From contig NC_087070.1 of assembly GCF_963678635.1 (NCBI RefSeq), positions 53,608,617-53,672,616 of the forward strand: a DNA stretch of 64,000 nucleotides, given 5' to 3'. The position numbers and the translations under genes are program-made. The DNA comes from Symsagittifera roscoffensis (lineage: Eukaryota > Xenacoelomorpha > Acoela > Convolutidae). Below the pieces are notes generated by a model, which was not told the DNA's origin, searched no databases, and saw only the letters and a list, made by a program, of their open reading frames with translations. Shown here piece after piece: positions 24,101 through 36,100 of the stretch. The stretch's first letter is position 1. Every line of letters starts with the position of its first letter.

Positions 24101-27100
24101 TAAGTCCGAAGTACTTTAATGTACGTGCTTCTGCTGTTTTTGGCATTAAGAACACTTCTCTGACGCTCTCTAATTAACTGGCCAAACAACGCCTTGAAAC
24201 CCTTTACGGTTTTTTATCCGGCTATATTCTAAACAACAGTTTCATCCATTTTTGTCAAAACTTAAACGGTGAATCTATAGCAGTTGTAGAAAAATTGCAG
24301 AAAGATTAAAAAAATCCGTTCATTTCATCCCTGGAGTTATTTTTCTTATTTTAAAGCCGCAATGGAACTAGCATTGATTTCTCATTGTCGCAACTTGAAC
24401 TTGTTCGAGCTCTATGCCACTATTGCATAATTCAAAAAAAAAGTAATTTTGCTGTTGGAATCAGAGGCGCTCCGAACAAAGTTTTTCTTATACAAATTTC
24501 GTTGATCAAAATAACAGAATTGAGTAGATTCGCCAAATTTAATTTCAATCGGTTATAAGAATCAATCTAAACCTCGCGCTGATACGTGATACGTAGTCTT
24601 TTAAATGATAGTTTTTCAAATACTAGTTTTTTAGACCCTTGTAAAAACGGCGCCGAGTGTCTTAATGGCGTGGATCAGTACTTCTGCGTTTGTCTGCCTG
24701 GCTTCCAAGGACACGACTGCTCGGACGAAATAAACGAGTGTGAACAAATTCACGAAATAAAAGCAGAGAATGGATCCAGAATCGAGACGTCAAATCCTTG
24801 CGTCAACGGAGGTCAATGTATCGATCGACTTAACAGCTACGAGTGTAAATGCGAGTTTGGTTTCGAAGGGAAGAATTGCGAGAAACTATTGGATCCCTGC
24901 AACACAACTTGGGAACAGTCAAAGTTCAGCTTCTCGTATTGCGCAAAACAAACTACTCAAAAATGTAAATCGGAACTGCAAAACGGAGAGTTTGTGGTTG
25001 ACTGTTTTTGTAAACCGGGTTTCTACGGCAGTAGATGCCAGTATGCCGTGAACCCCTGTTTGAGTAAACAAATTGTTTACGGGGAGTCAGATGTCATTCT
25101 ACAAAATGGTGTCCTAGATGTTTATGTGTGTGAAAATGAGGGATATTGTACCCCTCTACCTGTGAATGGAGCTGGTCACGTGGGCTCGAGGTCACGAGTG
25201 GTCAATGAAACTGACGTTTTTGTTTTTGGTGTGCAATGTCATTGCCGCGAAGGTTTCACTGGAGAACGATGCGAGGTAATTTGCTGCGTAATCAAATCGA
25301 AGTACAGAGCATCCAATAACATTTCAATCAATTTGTTTTTGTTTTTTCAACAAGGATAGAATATTAATCAAGTTGTATTAATCTAGAAATAATCAAGGGT
25401 TAAAATGTATCTGAGGAAAAATTTGCTATAAACCTCTCCTGGGTTTCCTGTAATCGCTCTTGAAAGGACTGTTCTGTTACTCTGTGTAATTTCGTCTCTT
25501 TAGATAGCCACTAATAGCATTTGAGCTCGCAGGAGTTTTTTGGACAGTTTCAAGAATTTACTGATTAAATGAATTTTTTGTGTTATTTTTTCTTCTGACA
25601 GGTGCTTCTGTTTAGATTGTTGAGCAAACATGTCCGGACAGCTTTTGCAGGCATAGAGGATCCTGTATCGTGGAATCCCCTGGACAGTTGAAGTGCAAAT
25701 GCCACCAGGGCATGACTGGACATGATTGCTCCAAGCCAGACGTGGAAGACCGGTCCTTATACACGTGTAAACTCTACTCACAAATATCAGGCAGCAAAAT
25801 ATGCAATAACGGTGGCACTTGTGTCGATAAATTTAAAGCCGATGGTGATTTAGCTGAAGACGAATTCGGTTTTGAGTGCAAGTGTCCCGAAGGTTTCAGT
25901 GGACAGTTTTGCGAAAGAGTTGATGATTTTTGCAGCATCGAAGGGGCGAGCGTGTGCAAATATGGAATGTGTGTGAACGACAAAGACAGCTACAGGTTCG
26001 TCATGAATTTAATTCGCGCTTTTGAAGATTCAAAGCAGTAGAATGTGCTGAAATATCCGCTCTATTTTCCTTATTCGTTGCCCCCTAACATGATTTTTGC
26101 GTAGCATATTGAGAATCCCAAAAACTTTTGTATATGTTTTACTGGTTTTATTTCAAAATTCTGTTTAATCTATTAAAGCTCTATTAAAAATAAATCTAAA
26201 AAGGTCAGTTAAATCTTGCCTAAAATGTGACGATATATTTTAGGTGCGAATGTTTCGATGGCTTCTTGGGGGCCAAATGCGACCAGATCACCCCGCGATG
26301 TCCTCAAAACAAAGACCTAAAATGCAGCCCACTAGCTGAAAAGAACCCCATCAACTCACTTTTCCTCTGCCTATCTCTGGCTGCCCCTTTGGAACCGGAA
26401 TGTGCCCTGGATCTCTCAGCTCCTGAGGTCCAGACAAGCGAGTGGTGTCCGAATGAGAGGTGTGGGCATGGGCGACGGGGGGCATATGGATCTACTTGTA
26501 ACATGACTGCCTTGGGGTCCAAATGTCACTGCGCAGTTGGAAAGAAGGGGGATTAGTAAGTGTTTGTTATTTAAGGATTATTTATTGATGATGTCCGACT
26601 TTATTTTGCTTTTAAAGATTCGAACGGAATCGAATCAGATCAAATGAACTTTTTGTTTTATATTTTTTCAAATTTTCTCCGGTAGCGCAGATTTTTTTCA
26701 CAAATAAGCCCTCTTTGATATTTTGGGCAAGCTTTTCAAGTCATTTTGGATACTTCAAAAAAGTAGATTTTCCTAAGGTTTAAAAATGCGCCTTTCCCCT
26801 CCAACCAAATATCTTGGATTCGTCCCTGGTCCTGAGAACAACAAAAACATACATTTTATCCAATTATGCTGAACGAACTTTCTTTCAGCGACTGTTCTGC
26901 TGCTTTGAACTTGTGTGACCCAAAATTGGCCCAATGTGACCCCTTGGGGACTCTAGACTGCGTTAAAAGTGTAGCCAATGAGTCGTGGATTGCAGACACT
27001 TCTGAGTGTAGATGCAAAGACGGATTCAAGGGGAAGTTCTGCAACGAGACAAATGACGTGTGTTTGAATAAAGACACGTGCAAGAACAATGGGTTGTGCA

Positions 27101-30100
27101 CTGCTTTAGCTGGAGACGGTTTGTAGAAGTTTGATTGATGTTTTCTTGTACATTCAAATCTCGTTTGGCCTGAAGTTTTTTGTTCCTGACTCTTATCAAA
27201 CAATGAATTCGCTTGATGTTATGCACACTCACCTGCCTAAATATAGACACAACCCCTCCCCCCCCAAAAAAAAAGTAGCTAGTTACAGAATTTCGAAAAC
27301 ATTTTTCTATTAGTTTCTAGTTGCTGTTTATTGGTTAAACTGGCGTCTGTTAGATTTTACGGAAGATTTTTTTCAAATGTTTATAACTTGAAATTCTTGA
27401 AGTGAACAATTTGAATAGTCTTTATTCTATTTTTATAGATAAGCACGTTGATTTATTGAACGATTTGATACCAAATCATCAAAAGGAGGTCGATTTCCTT
27501 TAAAAAATTGTTATGGGTGTGAACTTAGTTGACTGATCTGAATTCATTTCAGACTTTCGCTGCGCATGTCCGACTGGTTATGGCTGTAAGGACTGTTCAT
27601 GTCTGGAGATGTGCGACCATAACCACGTGTGTCAGGGACCAGGCACCTGCATGATGGAACCACTTGACACTCCCAAATACCACAATCGTCAGTACTATTC
27701 CCCCACTTTGTTTTCATTGTTTCAGTTTAGTTTCAAGGGATTATGACAAGAGGGTTATTATAGATTTGCATCATTAACTGTGCCTTACTTAAACCAAGCG
27801 CAAATATTTGTAAATAGAGAAACTTTTATCATTCTTTTAAAAAGAAGCTTATGTAATATTGCAAAGCTTCAAGTATCTTATTTTGGTGTTTAAAGAGGTC
27901 GATGGTTCGAATCCCGCGGAGGAGTTTTCTTTAAAAGCCTTGTTAATAATTCTGCAAAATTTCACTCGACATGTCAAGTTGGTTTGCGCGGAGATTTTTT
28001 TCCTGGGTCAAGATGTTTGAATATGTTCGACCGATAAGCCGAGCAGCAATTTTTGACCGACAAATTGCGTTGGATATTCGATTAAAAAGTCAACGAAGTG
28101 TATGCTTTTAAATTTGAAGCTATCTTGGGGTATATTTCCTTCCTCAAAATGTTTTCAGAATGTGGTCTAGCTTCGTCAACTCTTAATTCTCGTAAAAGAA
28201 GTTAGTTATATGACGTAGGAATGGAGTAAGTTACAGACGATGGATAGGTTCTTCAAATTTGCATCGTCTTTTGTGGAACGGTCTGCAAACAACTTCGGAT
28301 TGTTTAACTGGCAAATTGTCAAAATTATGGAGATGAAAAGAATTATCTTGATCTATAAATGAAATTTTGACAAATTTTATCCCGAGGATGTCGAATTTAC
28401 GATTCTTTGATTTGAAGTCGGTTTCAATGCCTAGCTCCGCCTCTTCTGAAACGTTCATGTATAAATTGAAATATTAAAACAAACAAGTTTGATATTTTAA
28501 ACTTAAAATAGTGGTATTCTTAAACTGTCTCAATTATTTTCAAATTGAATCCTGAACAATGGGCTGTTTTACTTACGCAACGCGCAATGATGATGCTTTA
28601 TTGTGAAATATTCGTCAATTTACTTTCTATTTTTAGCGAGAAACGTACCTTATCATTTCTTTTTCAAAATCTGAAAACAGATTTTTATACTAAATTGGAG
28701 GTTCTAAATTATTTTACCATTTCATTGCAGTCGAAAACGTTTATCTTGATAGTTGTACATTTATGAAATTCTCCATACGTGAACGAAAAAAAGGTTGAGC
28801 GAAAGTTTTAGTTTTATCGCTGCAAACATTTCAGGCTACTTTTCCTATTGTGAGTGCGACGGTGGAGTTGGCGGCGACTTTTGTGACATCGACGTGAGAA
28901 ATGAATGTGAGGTGGACCCGTGCGGGAATCGAACCCATTTCGTCGGAGGAGTGGTGGTAAATCGAAGCTTTCAATGCGTCGACAGACTAGGTTACTATGA
29001 GTGCATAGAGACTAGAACTTCGGAATCGACAACTCGTTCACCGTTCGTGGATAAAGAGAGCCAAGGCACGAGTACAGTTACGGTCATAGGAGTGGGTTTG
29101 GCCTCTTTGTTTGTGATCGCCTTGCTGGTAGTTTTGGTGATCAAGGGTTCGAGGGGAACGAAGACGGTGGTGAAAAAGACGTTCTACCCCGCTGGATGGC
29201 TCGAGATAATCAAGGGTAACTTCGGTCGCAAGCGACGCCGTGATGACCCGGCCGGAAACTACGAAATGGGGTAAGTAAAATCCAAGAAATTTCAGAACAG
29301 GTGACCTTTAAGAATCTCCTCAGCAATTCCTTCGTCTTCTTTATGGGACTGTTATTGCTGGAACTAGCAAAAACTTATTTAACGCTCTTGAAGGATGTTG
29401 TTTTGACGATATGCCAAAAGATTTAGTCAACGGAATCGTCAAAACTCATAGTTCGATCGAAGTTATCTATTTTAGCTAGGTTATTGTGTTTACGAGCAGC
29501 TAGTGTTTTAGAACGAACCTTCTTTTTTTTCTAATCTAACTCGCAAATAAAAGTGTTCACGAATATAATCACGATCTGTAATATTGGAAATTGCATAGCA
29601 TCTGTTCTCGGCTTTATTTGTGGCTAGTGTTTGTGATTTATTAAGCGTCCGTGGCTGAGTGATTAGTGCGTGAGACTCCAAATTTCTAGGTCGTAGCATA
29701 GTAAAAACTCGGCGACGTCTCGGACTCGAACCTAACTAATTCGAAGGTTATTTTTACTTTTTCTTATTGCACTTTTTAGAACTCTAGAGCTGCTTTTATC
29801 TTCTTCTTGCTAGTGTATGCGAAGCGCTTCTTCGGCTTTGTGTTGAAATTGCAGTGATATCATTTAATGCACGGGGAGCCAATTTGTGAACATTAAAAGG
29901 TGACGATTATTTAGATAATTAACCCCCCCCCCCCCCCCCCCCGCGGCCATTTACACTGAATTATCCCTTTAGATAAATTTAAAGAAAAAGCAGCTTAGTG
30001 CAATGGAAAAACAGCTTAGTATTGAACTCTGGCATGTTTTAAGTTCCATGACAGAGGGCACAGAGGGTGACTACTACGGGGGGAGTGAGTACTCAGAATT

Positions 30101-33100
30101 AGGCAATGCGAGTAAGAGGCACAGACAGTGTGGGGACAGTCTCTCTCCCACCTTCGTGAACAAAGAGGGAGCAGTGGGCAATCAGGACCACCTGGCCGCA
30201 TTCAAAAACAACAACAATAACGTCAATGGTGCAACAACAAATGCGAAGGTATATCTAATCTAATACTTGCTTACAGTAAAGTTTCATAATGCTTTTTATC
30301 GAGTTTTGGAACATTTTGTTACAAGAAATTGAAAATAAAAATAAACGTCAGCAGACGCTTACTTGCAAGTAGCGCAGAAAGTTTCCAGAAAAATAATGTT
30401 TACTGAGGTTATATAAACATCTAAAAAAAAACATTTATTGTTCCGGCTTTCGATACGAAAGTAACGGAATATGTGCTCGGGGTGGGTTTTTTTCTTCAGA
30501 CAAATTTCGACTTTTAAACTAGCCATTTTTACGGATTTTTTTATCATTCAAACGGTATTGTTGTCCTGAGCTTAAATTTGAAAAGATATTTCTTCTGTGA
30601 TCATTTTTCGTTCTGAATGTTCCGACTGACTTTTAAGGTTTATGGAGCAGTAATAACATTTAAAAAAATAACTGTAATAAAATAATATGAAATTTTTTTT
30701 AAAAAAAATTGAGATTTTTTGTGAGAATCATCACCCCACACGCCATATGAGAACAAAAGGATAGATTTCGCTCCTTGTAACAAATCAATTATGACGAATA
30801 GTTTCTTTCAACCAATTTGGAACGATTTCTAAGGCAGATTAACTCTCCGCTCACGCGTTAATAGCGCGAAATATATCGCGCGTTAATTGTCTCAAATTGG
30901 CCAAAATGGCAATCTTTAAACCCTCATAACTTTACGGAAAATGATCACAGGTGAAATATCTTTTCAAATTTAAGCTCAGGACAACAATACCTTTTGAATG
31001 ATTTAAAAAAATTCGTCAAAAATGGCTAGTTAAAAAGTCGAAATTTTTCTGAAGAAAAAAAACCCACCCCGAGCACAATTATTCCGTTACTTTCGTTACG
31101 AAAGTCGGAAGAATAAAACAACTCAAGTTCAGAAATTTTCTAACACAATTTGTTTCGCCAGATTTTTGAAATGCATAATTTATACTCAGTTCGGGGCTTT
31201 ATAGTTCCTTGCGCGAAAAAGTAGTGTGACTTAAGTTCATATTGTTGTTGTCATTTTTGCTGAATAGCATTGCGATTTATTGTTCCGACTTTCGATACGA
31301 AAGTAACGGAATATTTGTGCTCGGGGTGGGTTTTTTTTTTCTTCAGACAAATTTCGACTTTTTAACTAGCCATTTTTGACGGAATTTTTTTTATCATTCA
31401 AAAGGTATTGTTGTCCTGAGCTCAAATTTGAAAAGATATTTCGCCTGTGACCATTTTTCGTAAAGTTATGGGGGTTAAAGTGCCATTTTGGCCAATTTGG
31501 GCCAATTAATGCGCGATATATATTTCGCGCTATTAACGCGTAAGCGGAGAGTTAATCCCTCTTAGAAATAATTCCAAATTGGTTGCTTAGCTTAGCTTAG
31601 CTTACTTGCCATAATTGATTTGTTACAAGGAGCGAATTCTATCCCTTTGTACTTTATATGGCGTGTGGGGGGATGATTTTCATAAAAAATTTAAAATTTT
31701 AGAATTTTTTTTTTTTCATTTTGTTTTATTTCATTTAATTTTTTTAAATGTTATTACTGCTCCATAAACCTTAAAAGGCAGTCGGAACATTCAGGGCTTT
31801 GCCCTGCTACGAGCAGTCTTGTTAGCATATGTAGCTGTTTTATTGGAATTTTTCATGGGCCCGTGGTGCAGATGCGAGGACAAGGGACTCCAATTTTCCT
31901 GGTCTTAGGTTTACATCTGCCACAGCAAAAGTTTTTAAGGTTTATTCGTACCTTTTCTCATTTCATTTTTACAGCTAATTTTTGTCGTTTTCGCGCTTTC
32001 GTTCGCGAAGCGCTGCTTCGGATCTGTGTAAAAGGAAGGCAGACTTCACTATCGAGCAGCAAAAGCCACGAAAAACGTGATCGGACCTCTTAACTTCAAA
32101 AATGGATATTAATTTTCAGAAAATCTCGTTTTCTCAAATGGAGTTAATTTTAATTATCAAAAGGTTTCAATCAAATATTGCTCTTGAAGTTCAAAGTGCT
32201 TTAAGTTCACAGGTTTTTTTTTGAAACTCGAAACTCAGTGTTTTCAGTGTTTGTTTTCTGTTTCCTTGCGTTCCTTTACTCTTTTCCAACTGTCTGTTGG
32301 CTATGTTTCTATTTATATATGTTCGATGTGTGTTTCAGGTGTTGGTGGCTGGTGCGGATAATACTACCTCTGCCATGCTAGTTTTGAAGAACAGGGACCC
32401 CGAAGTGAGGAGACAGACCCTGCTCAGTCTGGTACAGGGGGGATACGACATGAACACTCAAACACTCTCGAGACGTGAGTATAGATACCAGTTACCATTT
32501 ATGCGTCAGTGAGCAAAATAGATTTCTTTTCATGAGGTAGAGTTTTTTGTTGTTTTTGAAAGTTTTTTTTCGCACTTTTTGTTGCAGCAGTTTTTGATTT
32601 AAAAAGCTTTCTCTCCAATTGTACTTTTAAGCGGATCTAAAGTTTTGAGCTTCAAGTTAAATAAATTGAAAGTTGCCAAAAATATTAATTTTCAATTTAG
32701 TGTCAATTTGATTTATCATAAAAGTACATAGACTATTATTTTTTTCTGAAAAAAGTGTTAATCATAAAATTCCTGTTATAAGAATAGCGCTAATATGATG
32801 TAATTTATTCTCATTAATTGAGAAGCTGATAAGTTTCAAAATATAATTGTCATTTTTTGCTCTGATACCCGAGTTGAGTAAGGTTTGTTCCAACTGTCGT
32901 CTGGCTTTGTTGAATTGTGAATCATGTTTCCTCTTGAGCATGTCATGTGTTATTTTTCTGGCGCCTGTTTAGACGAGACAGTGTTGCATCAGGCGATACT
33001 ATTGTGTGACGCCGAGTCAGTCCAGATCCTCCTCCGCTCCCCCTCCATCGACCTGGCCATAGGGGACCTGAACAACCGAAACGCCGTCATGACAGCCACC

Positions 33101-36100
33101 GCCACGGCCGATGAGAGAGTATTCGACCTCGTTTGTCGGTGAGTCACTTGATTCATTTTCAGCGTGAACTCTTATTTCAAATTGAGTTGAACGAATTTGC
33201 AATTGTGAATTGTTTTTCTGGTTCCAAGAATTTAACGAAAGTGAGCTAAGGTCAGTTTCAAAGAAAGTATTGAAAAGATCAGGTACAGTATTCGATCCAA
33301 AGACAGAACTTTTTCCGTCGAGCCTACCCAATTGAAATGAAATAGAGATCTTTTAAACTACTTCCCCCTCCGACATTGAAATTCACTTTTAGGTACAGAA
33401 ACATATTCTTAATTGATGAATTAGTATTTTTTGGGTGTGAAGTTTCTTTTTTAGGTACCATAGAGTGCAATTACTTAAATAGTGTTTTCACTAATAGTTA
33501 GGTCTCTTCGTAGTAATTTGTTAATTTGTCTGAAGTGATGTGAGTGTTTGGGTTGATAGGGTGAGCACGCGTGAGATGATCAATCAGCAGCAGACAGATG
33601 GGTCCACTTCGCTCATGGCAGCAGTCAAACACATCCATTCCTCCATCATCCTCAGACGACTCATAGACGCAGGCGCCGACGTCAACCTAGGTATCCCATT
33701 TATCACTTCACATAATATCTGTCTGGTCGAAAAGTAGAACTTGTGTAAAAAGAGTCTGTTAACATCAAACAACAATTTTCAGCGGGCAAATCAAGCAGCA
33801 AAATTCTTATTCAAATATAGTTTCCGTTTTGCCCGCGAGATATGCATCAATTTTAAGCACGCCGCCAGATAAAAGTTTTGCGGTGGAATCATTGATTTTA
33901 TGTAGTTTCATATGACGTAAAAATCAGGGTTGGCATGTTTTTTAACACTGTTATTTAACATTGAATTTAACTTAGTGTTATTTATAATTTCTAACAGTGA
34001 TGTTAGCTATTTCTTAGAAATATGAGTAATTCTTAGAAAAACACAACGCAACTATAATGCATGATTGTTCCGAAACGATTGTAGCGAATCCCGAACGGAT
34101 GAAAAAAAAATTTCAAACCAATTGCGGTTTCACTTGACAAACTACAGAGCGAAAAATCTCACCTGACGTATGGGAAGCTTCGTGCTCAACTCGGTGTTGA
34201 GAAAGCCGGAAAGTTGACGTTTCTGTTCAAGAAACCTAACTCTTGTTGATATGTTAATTTAATTAACAATTTAACAAAAATAACATGTTTTTTTTTCGAT
34301 AAATAACAGTTAGTTTGTTATTTTTGTTTTTAACTTACATTTTGCCAACCCTGGTAAAAATGCGCTTTCAATTGGGTAAGTAACCAATATACAAGTTTTC
34401 ATGACAATTAGACAGCATGAACAATAATTGCAGGCGGGGAATTTTTTCAGGCGAAGTCTTCAAATCTAGTCAATTTCCAAAGTTCGATTTCACTCCCACA
34501 TACTTGGTTGTTTGATCTATCTGTTTGACCCTATCTTGAAGAATTAATAAGTTGTTTGTTTTCAGCCGACAAAAGAGGAAGGACTGCGTTGCATTGGGCG
34601 GCACAAGTGGGCAATGCAGAGGCCGTGTTAATTCTGGTCAATGCCAAGGCCGACAGAGACGCACAGGACGCCGAGGTATGTCTGATCAATTTCTGGCTCC
34701 CCTTTACTTTTTCCTGAAACTCAGTATAAGAAAATCTATTTCAAATCACGTATGTTTTATCACTTTTTATAAACTGCATTAGAACGTGCCAGTGTGAACA
34801 GGTGAACAAATTTTTACAACATTACTTTCATGCAAAGTACCGTGTGAACAATTTTTGAACAGCTTAATTTTGTGTAATCTTACGGGGGTGAGAAACTGGA
34901 AAAGAGCCCATTTTCTGATTATCTTTCCCCCCACTGTCATTTTTGTCAAAAGATTAAAACTGCCCGTACTGTAATGAAATTCGACGCGCTAGGTGATCGA
35001 CCACCTCTTTTGCGGGTTGAGCTGAGATGAGAACTGCTGTCGTGTAACTGTTCATTGAGACCTAAAGGCACTATTTCTGGTCTGATAATTTAGTCTGAAC
35101 CTCTAGCTACGGGCACGGATGATAGAAGTGGTTCTCAGAGAACGTGCTATGCTCACGATTCCAATAGCAGGATCAATTGAGCAATCTCCCCCCGTAATGA
35201 CCAATTGAGCTATCTCCCCCCCCCCCCACAGCAAAACGGTAAAACGCTACAAAACGACGGCAGCAAACGCAAGTACATGGTTAATGTATTCGTAGCACGC
35301 AATCCATTGACCGAGTGAAGTTTATTTTATACGAGTTTCGAGAAAAATTTGAAAAAGAAAAAAATCGATTTTTTTTTCGAAACTTTTTTTTTTGCAAATT
35401 TTTGTTTGTGCGAACATGGCCTCATCGAGCAAAGCGACTTACCAGGTTTGGTGCTCTAGCCTTATATCTGAATATCAAAAACTGTTTTCGGCAGCATATT
35501 AAAATTGCTTTTTTCCATTTAGGACAGAAAAAAGGCGCTTTATGCGACCCAAGTTGCCTTAGTTTTGATTCTTTTTTCAATGTAATTTTTGAGCTTTGAT
35601 ATTGTTCCATTATAGCAATTGAGCAATCTCTCTCCCCCCCCCCCCCCCCATTCACGCGCGAGAATGGGGGGGGGGAGAGAGATTGCTCAATTGATCCCAA
35701 TAGCAGCTTTAAGATTTTTTTAAAAAATGTTTGGTGTGATATCGAGCAAATAAAGTGAGCGAGGAGGCTTATTTAGAGTCGACTAACGTGTTTCAGACTC
35801 TTATTTAGGTCGGGATGATTTTTTTTTTTCGTTTTTTTTTCTCAGAAGTTTTTAAATTTATTCAGACTCAAATTTAATTTTCCGTGGTTTGACTTCTGAT
35901 TTTGTTAAAAGTTAAGTTCATGTTCTTTGTTAAAAGGAAGGTTAAACCCACTATTGAAGAGCGAAAGCGTACAGGTCACGAAGAAACCTTGATCGACTTC
36001 TAATTTCGAATGTGGAATTTAATAATCAGATTTTCCAGCGAAATAAAAATTTTATCAGTTGATATAGTTTTCTCAAATTGGCTTTATTTTATTGGGAAAG

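Larger units (their letters stand above)
29271..30043. other. Intron with a SINE-like repeat and a 20-nt C run
   Basis: Contains the tRNA-headed repeat at 29641-29860 and a run of 20 C at 29923-29942. The acceptor at 30043 (TGTTTTAAG) was chosen because it is the only nearby AG that gives the needed phase. Confidence 0.6.
30249..32338. other. 2.1-kb intron filled with repeats
   Basis: Three GTTCCGACT-family MITE copies in alternating orientation (30436-31787) and a SINE-like copy (31858-32095). No coding sequence was seen. Confidence 0.7.

Noticed and set aside
29641-29735. Functional tRNA gene
   Set aside because: The A-box-like arm is good, but no B box follows on the same strand, and GGACTCGAACC is in the wrong orientation. 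Treated as a SINE-like head.
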